Assembly (NCBI RefSeq): GCF_025370935.1
Contig: NC_133491.1
Coordinates: forward strand, 739,649-803,648
From: Choristoneura fumiferana
Taxonomy: Eukaryota > Arthropoda > Insecta > Lepidoptera > Tortricidae
Length of the DNA: 64,000 nt
Direction of reading: 5' to 3'
Both the position numbers and the translations under genes were made by a program. This document shows positions 1 through 9,625 of the stretch, piece by piece (within the stretch, counting starts at the first letter, position 1; every line of letters begins with the position of its first letter). The notes under the pieces are model-generated. The model worked only from the letters and a program-made list of their open reading frames with translations. It made no database searches and was not told the DNA's origin.

Positions 1-163
1 CAGCTTTGAAGGAAGCTTGTTTACAGAGCTATGACTTGATTGGCGGCCAAAGCGCGTCGCACGCGCATTCGAATGCGGAACTAGCGCACGTGCGCCCGCG
101 CCGCGCATCTGAAACCTCATTTACGCGGTGTAAATCAGGTCTCATGCGAATTGCGAGTTTACT

Positions 164-438
164 GTCATCCATCATCATCATTCCATCCCAGCCTATATAC
201 CTCCCACTGCTGGGCACAGGCCTACTTTCACAATTAGAGGGCTTGGGCCGTAGTTCCCACGCGGGCCCAGTGCGGGTTGGGGACTTCACACGCACCATTG
301 AATTGCTTTGCGGTTGTGCAGGTTTCCTCACGATGTTTTTATTCGCCGTAAAGCTCGTGGTAAATTTCAAATGTAACATGAATTTCGAAAAACTCAGAGG
401 GGCTAGCCGGGGTTTGAACCCATGATCCTCTGCTTGAG
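164..438 (-). repeat. SINE-A, antisense, tRNA head truncated
   Basis: Read on the minus strand this is a tRNA-derived SINE. The B-box-like GGGTTTGAACCC core is the complement of positions 409-421. The body follows, then GCCTGTGCCCAGCAGTGGG-type sequence and an (ATGATG)n tail, seen here as CATCATCATC at 169-180. The A-box part is missing: homology stops after the complement of CTCTGCTTGAGA, where full copies (37791-38108) continue. The 139- and 138-codon open frames over this stretch are chance frames in the SINE. Confidence 0.88.
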
Positions 439-452
439 AATACACATTATAG

Positions 453-598
453 TATTAAATTATATTGACCCGGATAACTCACGTCTTAAATCGAGTTAAG
501 AGAGATCGAGTCGAGAGGAAGGGCTACGGATTAGCCCGAAACATGTCAAGCTAAACTCGATTTAAGACGTGAGTTATCCGGGTCAATATAATTGAATA
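453..598. mobile_element. Terminal-inverted-repeat MITE, copy 1
   Basis: Positions 461-497 (from TATATTGACCCGGATAACTC) and 554-590 are exact 37-bp inverted repeats. Weaker pairing extends outward to about 453 and 598. The 56-bp core contains GGGCTACGGATTAGCCCG, itself a near palindrome. No coding capacity. A second copy lies at 26050-26235 in the opposite sense. The outer sequence GAGTGAGTCTCACGGTA (601-617) is shared with that copy, so the repeated unit is larger than the inverted repeats. The superfamily is not determined. Confidence 0.8.
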
Positions 599-984
599 TG
601 AGTGAGTCTCACGGTAGTTTCATACACATTATAATACACACACATATTGCGTACCTATTTAATATTTTTATTAATTTAAAACAACTACGCGACACATATC
701 TACATTATGTATCTTTGAGCAAAAGAAATCCAATAGTCTCTACTCTACCCCTCTAAACTTGTTCCGCTAATGCTATTGGTCGTTTCTGCACGTCTCCAGC
801 TTCTATGTAAACATGACCTTATCGGGGCCAGAAGAGCAGGAAGGAATGTATCTAATTTTGCTTCATCATTATTCTAAACATGACAGCGCGTAGAATGCGT
901 GCGCGCAAGCTGTTATCGTTAAGCTAATCACTTAGATGCATACTGTAGATTCGTAACTAACTACGCATAATTTGATTGCTGCAT
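599..984. other. No gene seen
   Basis: AT-rich sequence with no supported open frame. Only the first 20 bases (outer flank of the MITE) could be assigned to a repeated family. Confidence 0.6.
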
Positions 985-1052
985 TATACTGACCAAGCAG
1001 ATCGTGGGTTCAAACCAGGGCTTGTACCTTAGAGTTTTTCAGAATACGTATT
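985..1052 (+). repeat. Decayed tRNA-like SINE head
   Basis: GATCGTGGGTTCAAACCAGG at about 1000-1019 resembles the B box of SINE-A, and AGAGTTTTTCAGAATACGT (1031-1049) resembles the start of the SINE-A body (GAGTTTTTCGGAATTCATGT). Nothing recognisable follows, so this is a short, old 5' fragment. Confidence 0.5.
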
Positions 1053-2105
1053 TGACAACTCCTGATTTTGCCATATCGTATGAAAATATAGATAAACAGA
1101 TAGTGTTTAGCGAAGAGAAAATTTAAATCGGTTGAAAATTGGATTTATAGTGATTTTTGAAAATCTATATACCTGTCTCTTTTCAAACGCTTTTTTCTAT
1201 GCAGCAAGTATGGCGGTACTGGCGTGTGACGTCACATGCCAGTATGTCTTTCTCTGTCTAATCTTGAATTTCAAACCTTTATAACTTTGTTATTTGTAAA
1301 GGTAGCTTAAAAAATGTTTCTTATTCGATACAGGCATTGTGTAGTTTTAATTTATAAAACATATACAAAATAGTCAAATACCGTATTCATGCGTGAAATT
1401 ACCTACGTTTGAAATGTATCATTAGTTTTGTGAAAACCTGGACACACCTTTAAAACTTATTGTTTTGGGATAAAAGGTCCTATTTCTAATGTTTAAAATA
1501 TGGTGCATGCAAAACTTTATGACAGTCGATTTAGTAGTTAAGGATTGAAACTGGAACAGACAAACAAACTCACTTTGCATTTATGAAATATCTCTACTAC
1601 ACTAATAAGTAAGTACATTATACTAATAAGTAAGGACTGCTCCGCGGACGAAGTTGGAGACAGAAGCTAGTTAGGCTTCCGTAGTTTTTAATATAATGTT
1701 AAAACAAAACCGCTCGTAAATACAGACACATATAAAATGCATTATAAATCTAATAACAAAATAATCATTATATCGTGTCGCCAGTCACGAGTAATTTGAT
1801 TCAACTCCCGCGCAGGGTCAACGACCCGGTCAGCTGATCGGAGCGCCTTGAACCGTGACAGATTCTCTTTCAACTCCATTTGTAGGCTAATAGAGTTAAA
1901 AGTCGGTTGACGTATTTCGGTAGATACACGTTTTAGTTGTAGATTTCGACCTTCAATTATTTTCGAATCAAATGAATGAACGTGAGGTAAAAAAATATCC
2001 GGGTTTATTACGAACATTTTTAAAGGCAGAAACATACTACTAAAACGCGACGCCACGCCACGTCGTCCGGCGCATGTTTAGATCTGCATCTGACCATATT
2101 AAATA
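1053..2105. other. Unassigned AT-rich stretch
   Basis: Contains a CRE-centred palindrome at 1218-1243. It ends with a short repeat E terminus at about 1628-1672 (GCTCCGCGGACGAAG then GAAGCTAGTTAG). A 104-codon minus-strand frame at 1742-2056 shows no domain, signal peptide or membrane segment that I recognise. I do not call it a gene. Confidence 0.5.
1218..1243. promoter_or_regulatory. Near-perfect palindrome centred on TGACGTCA
   Basis: A 26-bp dyad, ACTGGCGTGTGACGTCACAT then GCCAGT, pairs at 12 of 13 positions. Its centre is the consensus cAMP-response element TGACGTCA. Whether it binds CREB/ATF-type factors or is part of a repeat is unknown. Confidence 0.45.
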
Positions 2106-2107
2106 CT

Positions 2108-2322
2108 AAAGTTTACCCGCGGCTTCGCACGCGTAAACTATTCGATCTGGTAGTTACAATTGAAATTCCGGGATTTTACAAAATTCCCCTGGAAATTCCT
2201 AAAATTTATAATATCATGGTTTTCATAAACTTAACTATCATAAGGTCGCGGGTGACCAAAGATTTTTTTTTAGTTCATTGATATGGACCTCCGCAAAGTA
2301 ACGCCTGATTCAATAAAATTAT
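2108..2322 (-). repeat. Repeat E fragment followed by two other shared motifs
   Basis: CCCGCGGCTTCGCACGCG at 2116-2133, and the following sequence with GATCTGGTAGTTACAATTGA, match the minus-strand reading of repeat E (14543-14838). Next comes CTATCATAAGGTCGCGGGTG (about 2235-2254), one arm of the fold-back at 10037-10254. Then ATATGGACCTCCGCAAAGTA (2280-2299) matches the complement of 15107-15155. The stretch is a patchwork of repeat fragments. Confidence 0.65.
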
Positions 2323-3700
2323 AACGCCTTAGGTCAAGCCACTGTGCTATCAAGACCAATAGTCTCAATTTTAATACTTCTTTTCACTGGCTGGCTTTTG
2401 TTTGTTTGTTACATGAAAAAAAGTAAAGTGTTAAGTACAAAGGCGGACTTATCCCCGCAGGGATCTCTGCCAGTCAACTTTTGAGTGTTTTTTTTTGGTT
2501 TTCATAATTATTTATCTACACTTATTCTAGTAATTTACACGTTTACCTCGCTTTGCTTTCCACACAACATCAGTAAACCGCAATAAATCTGTGAAACTCC
2601 AAATCTACTTAACTTAATTAAATTAATTAACGGAAGCATTTACACGCAGCCTAAAGCTTAAGGTAAAGCTCGCGGTACAAGTCAAGGAAGGACAGCGAGT
2701 CAAAAAAAATTTTTTTTACTATCTGGTTATATGTATGAACAAATATTTCTAAGCTAAGTAACCATTAATCATTAAAAGTTGGCTTAATTGATTAAGGAAG
2801 GATTTTTTTTTCGATGATAATATTGTTAAGTTTCCTTTTTTGGGCTCTGATGTCTTTGATCTTCAGTAGTTTCCAATTCATCCATTACAAACAAACGTAC
2901 CGTCCAATATTTTCTTTTTACTTTTAGTTTACCTATAGAATATAATACTCGTCACACCTTCCGACTTAGTTTGCAGGTATAGGTAGGGCCACCAGAGTTG
3001 AGGGCACGCACACAAGAACATGTTATATAATGACAGCGCATCATTCACTTCAACTCTCATGGCACTACCTATAAGTAATACAACATTACGTTAAAGTTTA
3101 CGTCTTTTGTGGTGCTGGCGGCGGGCAAAAAAAGACGGTAGCATTGCCGGCCAGCGGCCGGGAAAGTTGTATGAAATCTCTTTGCAGGCCGCTAGAATGA
3201 CCAACCGAATGACGAACCGAAACGCCTGCAGCGCGATACTTCCCGACCTATTATTACACATTACAAACGTGACATGAAATATTAACACAACGTGAATATT
3301 TCATGTCATGTTTGAGAAAAGGTACAAGCTTCACGCTCGTCACTTGCGCCAGCATGTAACCCCAACTAATCCCCATACATTATAAACGCGTGTACGTCTG
3401 TAAACCTCTCGGAACTCCAATATTTGCCCGCGTGAGGTGCGATGTTACTTTGTTGGAGCCGTACCCAAATTAGTTTACATTGCGTTTTGATTTGTTCTGT
3501 TTGTATTCACGCTTTTACTAAGATTAAAACACAGGTTGAAGCATACCTACGTATAAGGCTATATATACTTAGTTTAGGTACTATACGGGCGCAGTGACCC
3601 GAAGTGCGTCTTGGCCTCCAAGACTACGCTATGTTTAGATAGATTTTCTTTAATTGTCATCACTGTTACATGTTCAACACTATTTTCTTCTTAACAGTGA
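2323..3700. other. No gene seen; one small hairpin
   Basis: AT-rich, no supported coding region. Positions 3271-3283 (GACATGAAATATT) and 3295-3307 (AATATTTCATGTC) are exact 13-bp inverted repeats with an 11-base loop. The 65-codon minus frame at 3091-3288 overlaps the hairpin and has no recognisable features. Confidence 0.5.
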
Positions 3701-3709
3701 TGTAAAACA

Positions 3710-3865
3710 TCGTAAAGAATTCTGCACACACCTGCGAAGAAATTCAATGTGTATAATGTGTGTGACCCAATTCGTGCCCGAATGCGAACTTTGGTCCAAA
3801 GTTCAAAATTTTATTTGCTCAAATCATGATCCACATCCTTTTATTCTGAGAAGACGCCTTGTAGG
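3710..3865 (+). repeat. SINE-A body, strongly decayed
   Basis: CATCGTAAAGAAT, CACACCTGCGAAGAAATTCAATG and TTCTGAGAAGACGCCTTGT follow in the order and spacing of the SINE-A body (CATCGTGAGGAAACC, CCTGCGAAGCAATTCAATGG, TTCTGAGAGGAGGCCTGTGC). Neither the tRNA head nor the tail is recognisable. Confidence 0.6.
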
Positions 3866-4182
3866 ACGTAATTATAGGCCAATATGATAAAGATGGCTCG
3901 TTGATAAGCCCTCACCATACACGTCCACACCACATCGCACAACGGTTGTCCCCGATCCGTCTAAACCGCTCCTTGTTTGGCTCCAGCCAATGGGCGCGTG
4001 TGAATTTCCGCTTGCTCGCTCAACGGGTCACTAAGTCAGCTTAAGTGCATCTGTATTGATTTTTTAGGGTTCCGTAATGTGCACAACGGGATCTTATTAC
4101 TAAGCTTCTGTTGAACTAGCTACTTACCTCACACTACCTATCGCAGACGTATTAACCGCGTGTTAAATTGATATATGACCGT
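3866..4182. other. No gene seen; element G scrap
   Basis: The sequence from TTTTTTAGGGTTCCGTAATG (about 4060-4079) resembles the GGGTTCCG end of element G, but it fades by about 4110. The rest is unassigned. Confidence 0.4.
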
Positions 4183-4432
4183 TGTAGTAGCCTAATAGCT
4201 AAGCCTATAGCCTCTCAAGAGCGCCGTGGGTTCGAGTCCCGACTGGCACTTTTGAGTTTTTTAGAATTTTTGTGCGGAGTTACATTTGAAATTTACCATG
4301 AGCTTTTCGGTGGAAAAAAACACGCCCGCGAGAAATTCAGTGGTGTGTGTGAAGTTCCCAATTCGTACTAGACCCGCGTAGGAACTACGGCCCTAGGTTT
4401 TTAATTGTGAGAGGAGGCCTGTGCCTTAGATT
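4183..4432 (+). repeat. SINE-A, diverged
   Basis: The head has AGCCTATAGCCTCTCAAGAG and a B box GTGGGTTCGAGTCCC at about 4226-4240. The body contains GTGTGTGAAGTTCCCAATTC, and the copy ends in GAGAGGAGGCCTGTGCC (4411-4427). The (GATGAT)n tail is missing. Many substitutions suggest an old insertion. Confidence 0.82.
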
Positions 4433-4519
4433 TAAATTTCGCTCATTTTCATACACTTTCAATATATTTTGAACCACTTCTTCTTCCATATTCATTTTGT
4501 CATAATTTCACTTGGCATA

Positions 4520-4746
4520 ACTTTATGATCAATGATAAAAGTTGGAAAGCCCCCGACTTTGTCACTTCAAAGTTCAATATCTCAATAACGTCTGAATCGA
4601 TTTTGATGAAACATGTCTAAGAACCATCGCTAGAAAACCTGCTTTTAAATAAAAAAACCGTATTCAAATCGGTTTACCCTTTTAAGAGCTACGGTGCCAC
4701 AGACAGACACACATAGCGGTCAAACTTATAACTCTATATTATCTTA
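4520..4746 (+). repeat. Repeat C copy
   Basis: Begins near AAAAGTTGGAAAGCCCCCGA and contains TTCAAAGTTCAATATCTC, ATGTCTAAGAACCATCGCTA and GAGCTACGGTGCCACAGAC. It ends at AGCGGTCAAACTTATAAC, without the usual TTTTTGCGTCGGGG end. Related stretches lie near 15460, 25350, 27685, 39990, 40205 and 45525. The repeat has no coding frame; its mobilising machinery is unknown. Confidence 0.8.
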
Positions 4747-4928
4747 ATTTGATTGCTTAATAACGATATCTCTTGTCCGGGTGAGCGGTTAATTCCAATG
4801 GAATGCCGAAAGTTTCTCGATGAGGGCTACGGTATAGATGTCGCTAGCGTCACTGCTTAAGTGGCTAAAAAAGAAACAAACAAGCTGAAATATGTGGTGC
4901 ATAGGCGAAATTCGTGTCTGTACTGTTG

Positions 4929-5080
4929 TCCAGCAGTGTTGTAGCGGTATAGCACACGGCACGGAATGCCGAGGACCTGGGTTCGATTCCCAGTGCTGGT
5001 CTTATTTTTCTGGTTTTTCTGTGCATCTATATTTCAGTTTGTATTTTCAATTTAGGTTTTACGGGATGACCGTAAAAGTA
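4929..5080 (+). repeat. tRNA-like head of a third SINE type
   Basis: Positions 4929-5000 fold like a tRNA: TCCAGCA (4929-4935) nearly pairs with TGCTGGT (4994-5000), CGGC/GCCG forms an anticodon-like stem, and CTGGGTTCGATTCCCAG is a perfect T arm. The base before the putative anticodon is C rather than the near-invariant T33, and an AT-rich body follows. A SINE head or tRNA pseudogene is therefore likelier than a working tRNA gene. A repeat C end (TTTTTTGCGTCGGGTTTT) follows at about 5143-5160. Confidence 0.6.
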
Positions 5081-5169
5081 AAAATTTGGAATTTAAATAA
5101 AAAATACAAAAAGATTCCAAAAAACCAATCTCATAACACTCCTTTTTTGCGTCGGGTTTTAAAATTATG

Positions 5170-5720
5170 GTAAATGACTCATTATGCAAATGAAATTCGT
5201 GCAAACGTTAGAGAACTGTTGAATTCTAATTGTCTTGACTAAATCAATAACTAGGGTGGATATGTATGTGACCGTTATGGAGAACGGCGGCTATTTGTCA
5301 AGATGTCTGCGGCCGCGCAGTCTACCGGAAGGCCGGAACGATAAGGACACGTCTTGGCTTAAGCGTTTGTTACGTAAATCGATGATGACTGTTTTTTTTA
5401 TGAGTACGCAGAAGTAACTAAATTTGTGTTGTGCTATTAATTTAATTTGTCAATGTTGTGAAATGTACTACTATATCGTATTGGGTATCTGCACAACAAT
5501 GTAATACAAATACTTTTTATTAAACCCACTATATTTATTACTTTTTATATTTTCATAATTTTTTTTTGCTAGTTTGCCAGTAGTTTGATAAAAAAATACC
5601 ACAAAACAAAGCAATAAGATGACAAAAAAAGCAGCGATAGGTGCAATAGATTTAATTATTAATAATTTAATGTGGAAATAAATTATTAAAAAAACATTCA
5701 TCTCCTTACAGTCGCGTAAA
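5170..5720. other. No gene seen
   Basis: AT-rich. GCTAGTTTGCCAGTAGTTTGATAAAAAAA near 5567-5597 looks like the A-rich 3' end of an element D relative. The minus-strand 131-codon frame that reaches 5866 runs through poly(T) and into the next SINE and is not a gene. Confidence 0.5.
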
Positions 5721-5726
5721 AAAGTC

Positions 5727-6027
5727 TTGGTGGCATAGTGGTTTGACCTATCGCCTCTCAAGCTGAGGGTCGTGGGTTCAAACCCCGGCTCGCATCTCTG
5801 AGTTTTTCGGAATTCATGTGCGGAATTATATTTGAAATTTACCAGCTTTGCGGTGAAGGAAAACATCGTGAGGAAACCTATATAAACCTGCGAAGCAATT
5901 CAATGGTGTGTGTGAAGTTCCCAATCCGCACTGGGCCCGCGTGGGAACTATGGCCCAAGCCCTCTTGTTCTGAGAGGAGGCCTGTGCCCAGAATTGGGAC
6001 GTATATAGGCTCGGATTATGATGAGTC
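5727..6027 (+). repeat. SINE-A, near complete
   Basis: Starts CTTGGTGGCATAGTGGTTTG, an A-box-like segment. The B box GTGGGTTCAAACCCC is at 5772-5786. The body contains CATCGTGAGGAAACC and CCCAATCCGCACTGGGCCC. The 3' end reads GAGGAGGCCTGTGCCCAGAA, then GGGACGTATATAGGC and a short GATTATGATGAG tail. A frame of about 75 codons across it is not a gene. Confidence 0.92.
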
Positions 6028-6930
6028 GGGTGAATTAAGTTAAAACGGTGATTCTCAAAAAATCAATTCGAATTGTATGTGATTATTAGTAAAAAAACCG
6101 ATATTTTTTCACGTTGTACAGTTTCTTCATTCAATGAATATTCGCGATCAATAAACTCTGTTTCTTGTCCTTAAGATCCGTAGCAATACATAATTCCCTA
6201 GTTGGACATAGTATATAATGATGCTAGTACTTATATAAAATCTAGTGTAAAACATAATGTGAAAGCAGGCAGCGGCGTTCTATTCACAACTACAAACTTC
6301 ACACTCCACTCTGCGGTATGGAAGGCAAGTAAACACACACTCCCAAGAAATTCATTTTGAAAGTTACGCTTCCGAAGACCACAACGACTGTCAAGAGTGT
6401 TACGAATTAAAAAGAGGATCTAAAACCGCCAAACGCTCAGCTTATGAAAGACCACAGATCTAGGATCGTAGTCAGTTCTGAGCATGTGAAATGGTAGAGC
6501 TGGTAAGTTATTGGACGTTTCGTGTAGCGCGCTATTTATCGGCAACTTCCTTTTTACTGCGACTTCGCTCGGGCAGTGCCGCTGTTTAGGAAATTAAGGC
6601 AAGTTTTTCTATATATCAACAAAAAAATGGCAATGTAACCAGTACATTTCACTTCTTTATTTTGCTAAATGCTATGGCGGTGGATTTTTCAGTTTTCTAC
6701 TTTTTATGCCTTATATGAAAGGTTTAAGTTGACAAGCATCATTAAGTTATTTCAGTTTTGGAATTTCATATACGTCGCGATTTTGTGATAAATTTTCGTC
6801 TAAAGTTGGGGCACTACATAACAAATTTAATTCAAATCTGTCGAACCATTTCAGCTAACAAGAATAAAAACTCACTAAGATTCATATCACCTTAAGTAAG
6901 TGAACATTACGGTCATACATAAGTAGCATT
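6028..6930. other. No gene seen
   Basis: Apparently single-copy within this window and AT-rich. No supported frame, RNA gene or repeat. Confidence 0.5.
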
Positions 6931-6933
6931 TAA

Positions 6934-7125
6934 TATTATTATTATTATTACTATTTATAATGCACAGGCAGCTTATAGCTGATGCGTGCATATCATTGTT
7001 CACTTGTGTAATTGTCTTCAAAGTACTTATCAAGTCTGTTTTTAAAAGAATTCACTGAAGGTGCACTGATCATATCAGTTGAAGTTAACCTAGAAGCAAA
7101 CAAACAAATAAACTCATTTCCCAAT
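6934..7125 (-). pseudogene. LINE ORF2 C-terminus with (ATT)n tail
   Basis: On the minus strand a frame reads SAPSVNSFKNRLDKYFED and ends at a stop codon at 6993-6995. The SVNSFKNRLDKYF pattern is typical of the last residues of CR1/Jockey-superfamily LINE reverse-transcriptase ORFs. A short 3' untranslated part follows and ends in (AAT)n, seen on the plus strand as TATTATTATTATTATTA near 6934-6950. Coding similarity fades upstream of about 7125, so only the extreme 3' end was inserted or survives. An 85-codon plus-strand frame here is a shadow. Confidence 0.7.
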
Positions 7126-7573
7126 ATAAAACCGTGGGTGGTCTGTACGCAGAACCTCGATTATGCTGCCAGTTATTATCTAAACCAACTGCCCTGTTTG
7201 GAAATGGTCGTGAATATTCAGAAAACGATTCGGAACTGGTTAAAATGTAAATATTGTTTTACACGGTAATGATACGGCACGACTTTACCGAGAAGGTTTT
7301 ACATTGTAAACAAACACGAAGACGGAATTATACGGAAATATGGGGATTTATTTTTAGGTTGGCTTGGCGACAGCAATGCCGTGCTGCTGGACTTTCAAAA
7401 TTGACATCAGTCGAAAACATTAATCGAAAGTTAGAAATATTCTGTGAAAATAATACAAATTAGCGACCGCAGCTCCACTGACGTCCAGTCCACGGCTTTA
7501 AGTAGGGCAAGCCTTGGCTTATTGTTGATATCTGGTGATTTGGTGATAAGTACTGCGTTAAAATCTTACACTA
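7126..7573. other. No gene seen
   Basis: Two short frames (7254-7463, 7444-7635) have no recognisable content. The second runs into the RTE-like fragment in another reading frame. Confidence 0.5.
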
Positions 7574-7755
7574 GAGTGGAGACCGCGGATCGGCAAGCGC
7601 AGCGTAGGACGTCCACCAACGAGATGGACGGATGACCTGTTTAAAGTCGCGTGTTCACGGTTGATGCAAGCCGCTTCCAACCGAAGCGACTGGAGGTCCA
7701 TGGGGGAGGCCTATGTCCAACAGTGGGCGTCCTACGGCTGAGATGATGATGATTA
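7574..7755 (+). pseudogene. RTE-like LINE 3' end, C-terminal 55 codons plus tail
   Basis: The frame 7574-7741 starts EWRPRIGKRSVGRPPTRWTD and ends EAYVQQWASYG-stop, with no break. SVGRPPTRWTDDL and GEAYVQQW are the conserved end of RTE-type LINE polyproteins, downstream of the reverse transcriptase. The stop is followed almost directly by (GATGAT)n, as expected for RTE elements with very short 3' UTRs. The copy is 5'-truncated. Relatives lie at 15214, 25594, 42812 and 47423. Confidence 0.88.
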
Positions 7756-7896
7756 CACTGAGCTCATAATGGTGAAATGAAAGCAATCAAATCGCTGCAC
7801 ACCCGATTGCGATCAAAGCAGACGGCTGCCGTCGATTTTATAGCTTGCATTTCCTAATACTGAGATCTGTCTAAGACAATAACATAAGTAGTAACG

Positions 7897-8034
7897 TAAG
7901 AGATCGCTTTTAAGCGATAAGGCCGCCTCTTGCTCACCTTGTATTTTTTTTTCTCTGTGTATCTGTTTTCTATATCGATTACTATGTCTGGTGTACAATA
8001 AAAAGTCTATGGTATTGTATTGTATTGTAGTATC
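7897..8034 (+). repeat. LINE 3' UTR with AATAAA and (GTATT)n tail
   Basis: AGAGATCGCTTTTAAGCGAT then AAGGCCGCCT (7899-7928) is followed by a T-rich stretch, GGTGTACAATAAAAAGTC and GTATTGTATTGTATTG. The same order, inverted, occurs at 45008-45250, and the tail type recurs at 33545-33595. This is the 3' end of a non-LTR retrotransposon with its own polyadenylation signal; the coding part is absent. Confidence 0.7.
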
Positions 8035-8466
8035 ACCGAATTACAAAGTATCACGGATAAGCCAAGGTTTGCTATTCCGTTTACAATTGACTTGGACGCA
8101 CGAGAATCGTGAAAAAATAACTTTTTAATCGCCCCATTTGGCGAATAAAGCTTGTTTCGCATAACGGCATGTAATTAAATAATTTAATGATGGTCTCGCT
8201 AATTAACAAAAGAGTTTTTATGCGCTTTTTTATTTTGTATCGTTATGGAAATGAGTTTTATTTTTTACGGAAATTTCTTGGGCAAAATAATTTTTTTGAA
8301 GGGTTCCATAAGGATAACCAGAGAGTGGAAGAATACCTTGCCATCTGTCTGTCAGTTTTAGGACTATTATCACAAGAACCGTATATAATAGACACACAGC
8401 TTCAATTCTAAAGTAAGTTATTATGATTTCATGTTTAATTGGCTGGATGAAATAACGCATTAGGCT
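8035..8466. other. No gene seen
   Basis: Two overlapping frames on opposite strands (8187-8411, 8230-8460) are AT-rich and without recognisable motifs. Confidence 0.5.
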
Positions 8467-8660
8467 TATTTTAAGATTTAAGATTTAAGATTGATTTATT
8501 TGCCAACATGAACAATACAGGATAGGCACACAGAATACAAATAAACAATAAACTAATAAAAAATGCGTTTGCCAGTCCCATGCACTGTGTGGCAAAAGGA
8601 ACAGGCTCAGCTTATGCTGCGCTTACTCAGAAGCTGCCAGCGCTGGTTTTCAGCCTGCCC
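8467..8660 (-). repeat. LINE 3' UTR with (TTAAATC)n tail
   Basis: Read on the minus strand, a GC-richer segment passes through AGCGCTGGCAGCTTCTGAG and GTGTGCCTATCCTGTATTG to GGCAAATAAATCAATC, which contains AATAAA. It then ends in repeated TTAAATC, seen on the plus strand as AAGATTTAAGATTTAAGATT at 8473-8492. This is a separate LINE lineage from the neighbours. Confidence 0.6.
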
Positions 8661-9106
8661 CCGTTGACAGACTAGCTAGAATGGATAGAATGGATGGCTA
8701 GGATGAATTTTGTCCCGACATTCCCACAGAATCAAAATAAAATAGGTTAAGAGACATGACATTTGGCGGAGATGTTTTTTCATGCAACGTTAATGAAGAG
8801 TGCATAGAATTTTTGGGGATTACGCGGAGATTTAAAAAAATCCCGGAGCTTCAATTCCATTGCCAGATCTAATGTTTAATGCGAGCGAAGTAGCGAGTAT
8901 TCGCTAGTATAAATAATTTTCAAAATCAGTTAAGCCCTATCCGCCAATGCTAACCTGGAATGCAACCACAAGTATAGCTTGCAGCGGTACTGCGGTTCGA
9001 TTCCGGGCCCATTCGAGATTGGATTACCTGTGTCTTTATTGATAAATATTCAGGATGCATGCGGTTTATATAGAAAGCATATTAAGTTTCTAATTTCAAA
9101 GTGCAA
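8661..9106 (+). repeat. Repeat E scrap and tRNA-like fragment
   Basis: ATTACGCGGAGATTTAAAAA to GCGAGCGAAGTAGCG (about 8819-8896) resembles repeat E in plus orientation. TTGCAGCGGTACTGCGGTTC (about 8980-8999), continuing GATTCCGGGCCC, resembles the B-box half of a tRNA-like SINE head. Neither is complete. Confidence 0.45.
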
Positions 9107-9183
9107 AATCATCATCATCATCATCCCAGCGTATATACGTCCCACTGCTGGGCACAGGCCTCCTCTCAGAACAAGAGGGCATT
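9107..9183 (-). repeat. SINE-A, 3' end only, antisense
   Basis: ATCATCATCATCATCCCAGC (9109-9128), GTATATACGTCCCACTGCTG and GGCCTCCTCTCAGAACAAGA match the reverse of the SINE-A 3' end. The match stops at GAGGGC (9181), so this copy is 5'-truncated. Confidence 0.82.
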
Positions 9184-9231
9184 TGCAAAATAAATATGTC
9201 AAATTACAAAGGTGTTTTAAAATAATAAATT

Positions 9232-9462
9232 AATAAATATCATAGGACACTTTGACACCAATTGACCTAGTCCCAAACTAAGCAAAGCTTGTACTATGGA
9301 TACCAGGTAACGGATAAACATGATTATTATACTTAAACACATATATTAAACATCCAAGTTCCGAGAACAAACATTCGTATTATTTATACAAATATCTGCC
9401 CCGGCGGGGAATCGAACCCAGGACCTCAATCTTCGTTAGTCAGGTGCTCTAACCACTTCAAT
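9232..9462 (-). repeat. SINE-B, antisense
   Basis: The complement of the tail (AATAAATATCATAGGACA), then ACCAATTGACCTAGTCCCAA, ACGGATAAACATG and CCGAGAACAAACATTCGTAT. The tRNA-like head comes last: GAATCGAACCCAGGACCTCA is the complement of the B box. The extreme 5' end is diverged (CTCTAACCACTTCAATAGG). Complete copies are at 10324-10588 and 39724-39985. Confidence 0.88.
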
Positions 9463-9539
9463 AGGTTCAGTTTTTGAAGTTTTCACTATTTCGCACTTTT
9501 AAACTCACTGTACGTGTTTATCAATTTAAAGTTAAGGCT

Positions 9540-9625
9540 CTAACGCTCCTCATATCTACTCAAAGGTTGAATGGTGGAGACCCCTGAAAAGGGTATGTTC
9601 GCCTTTGGACATCTCAGCGGCTGCC
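9540..9625 (+). repeat. LINE 3'-UTR fragment of the TACA-tail family
   Basis: CTACTCAAAGGTTGAATGGT then GGAGACCCCTGAAAAGGGTA matches CACTCAAAGGTTGACTGGTA at 11985-12025 and the copy at 45068-45187. The AATAAA signal and the tail are missing here. Confidence 0.6.

Noticed and set aside
6..445. Overlapping frames of 139 and 138 codons on opposite strands
   Set aside because: Both run through the antisense SINE-A at 164-438; their residues are translations of the SINE body.
1742..2056. 104-codon minus-strand frame
   Set aside because: No recognisable domain, no start context, no neighbour; length is within chance for 64 kb.
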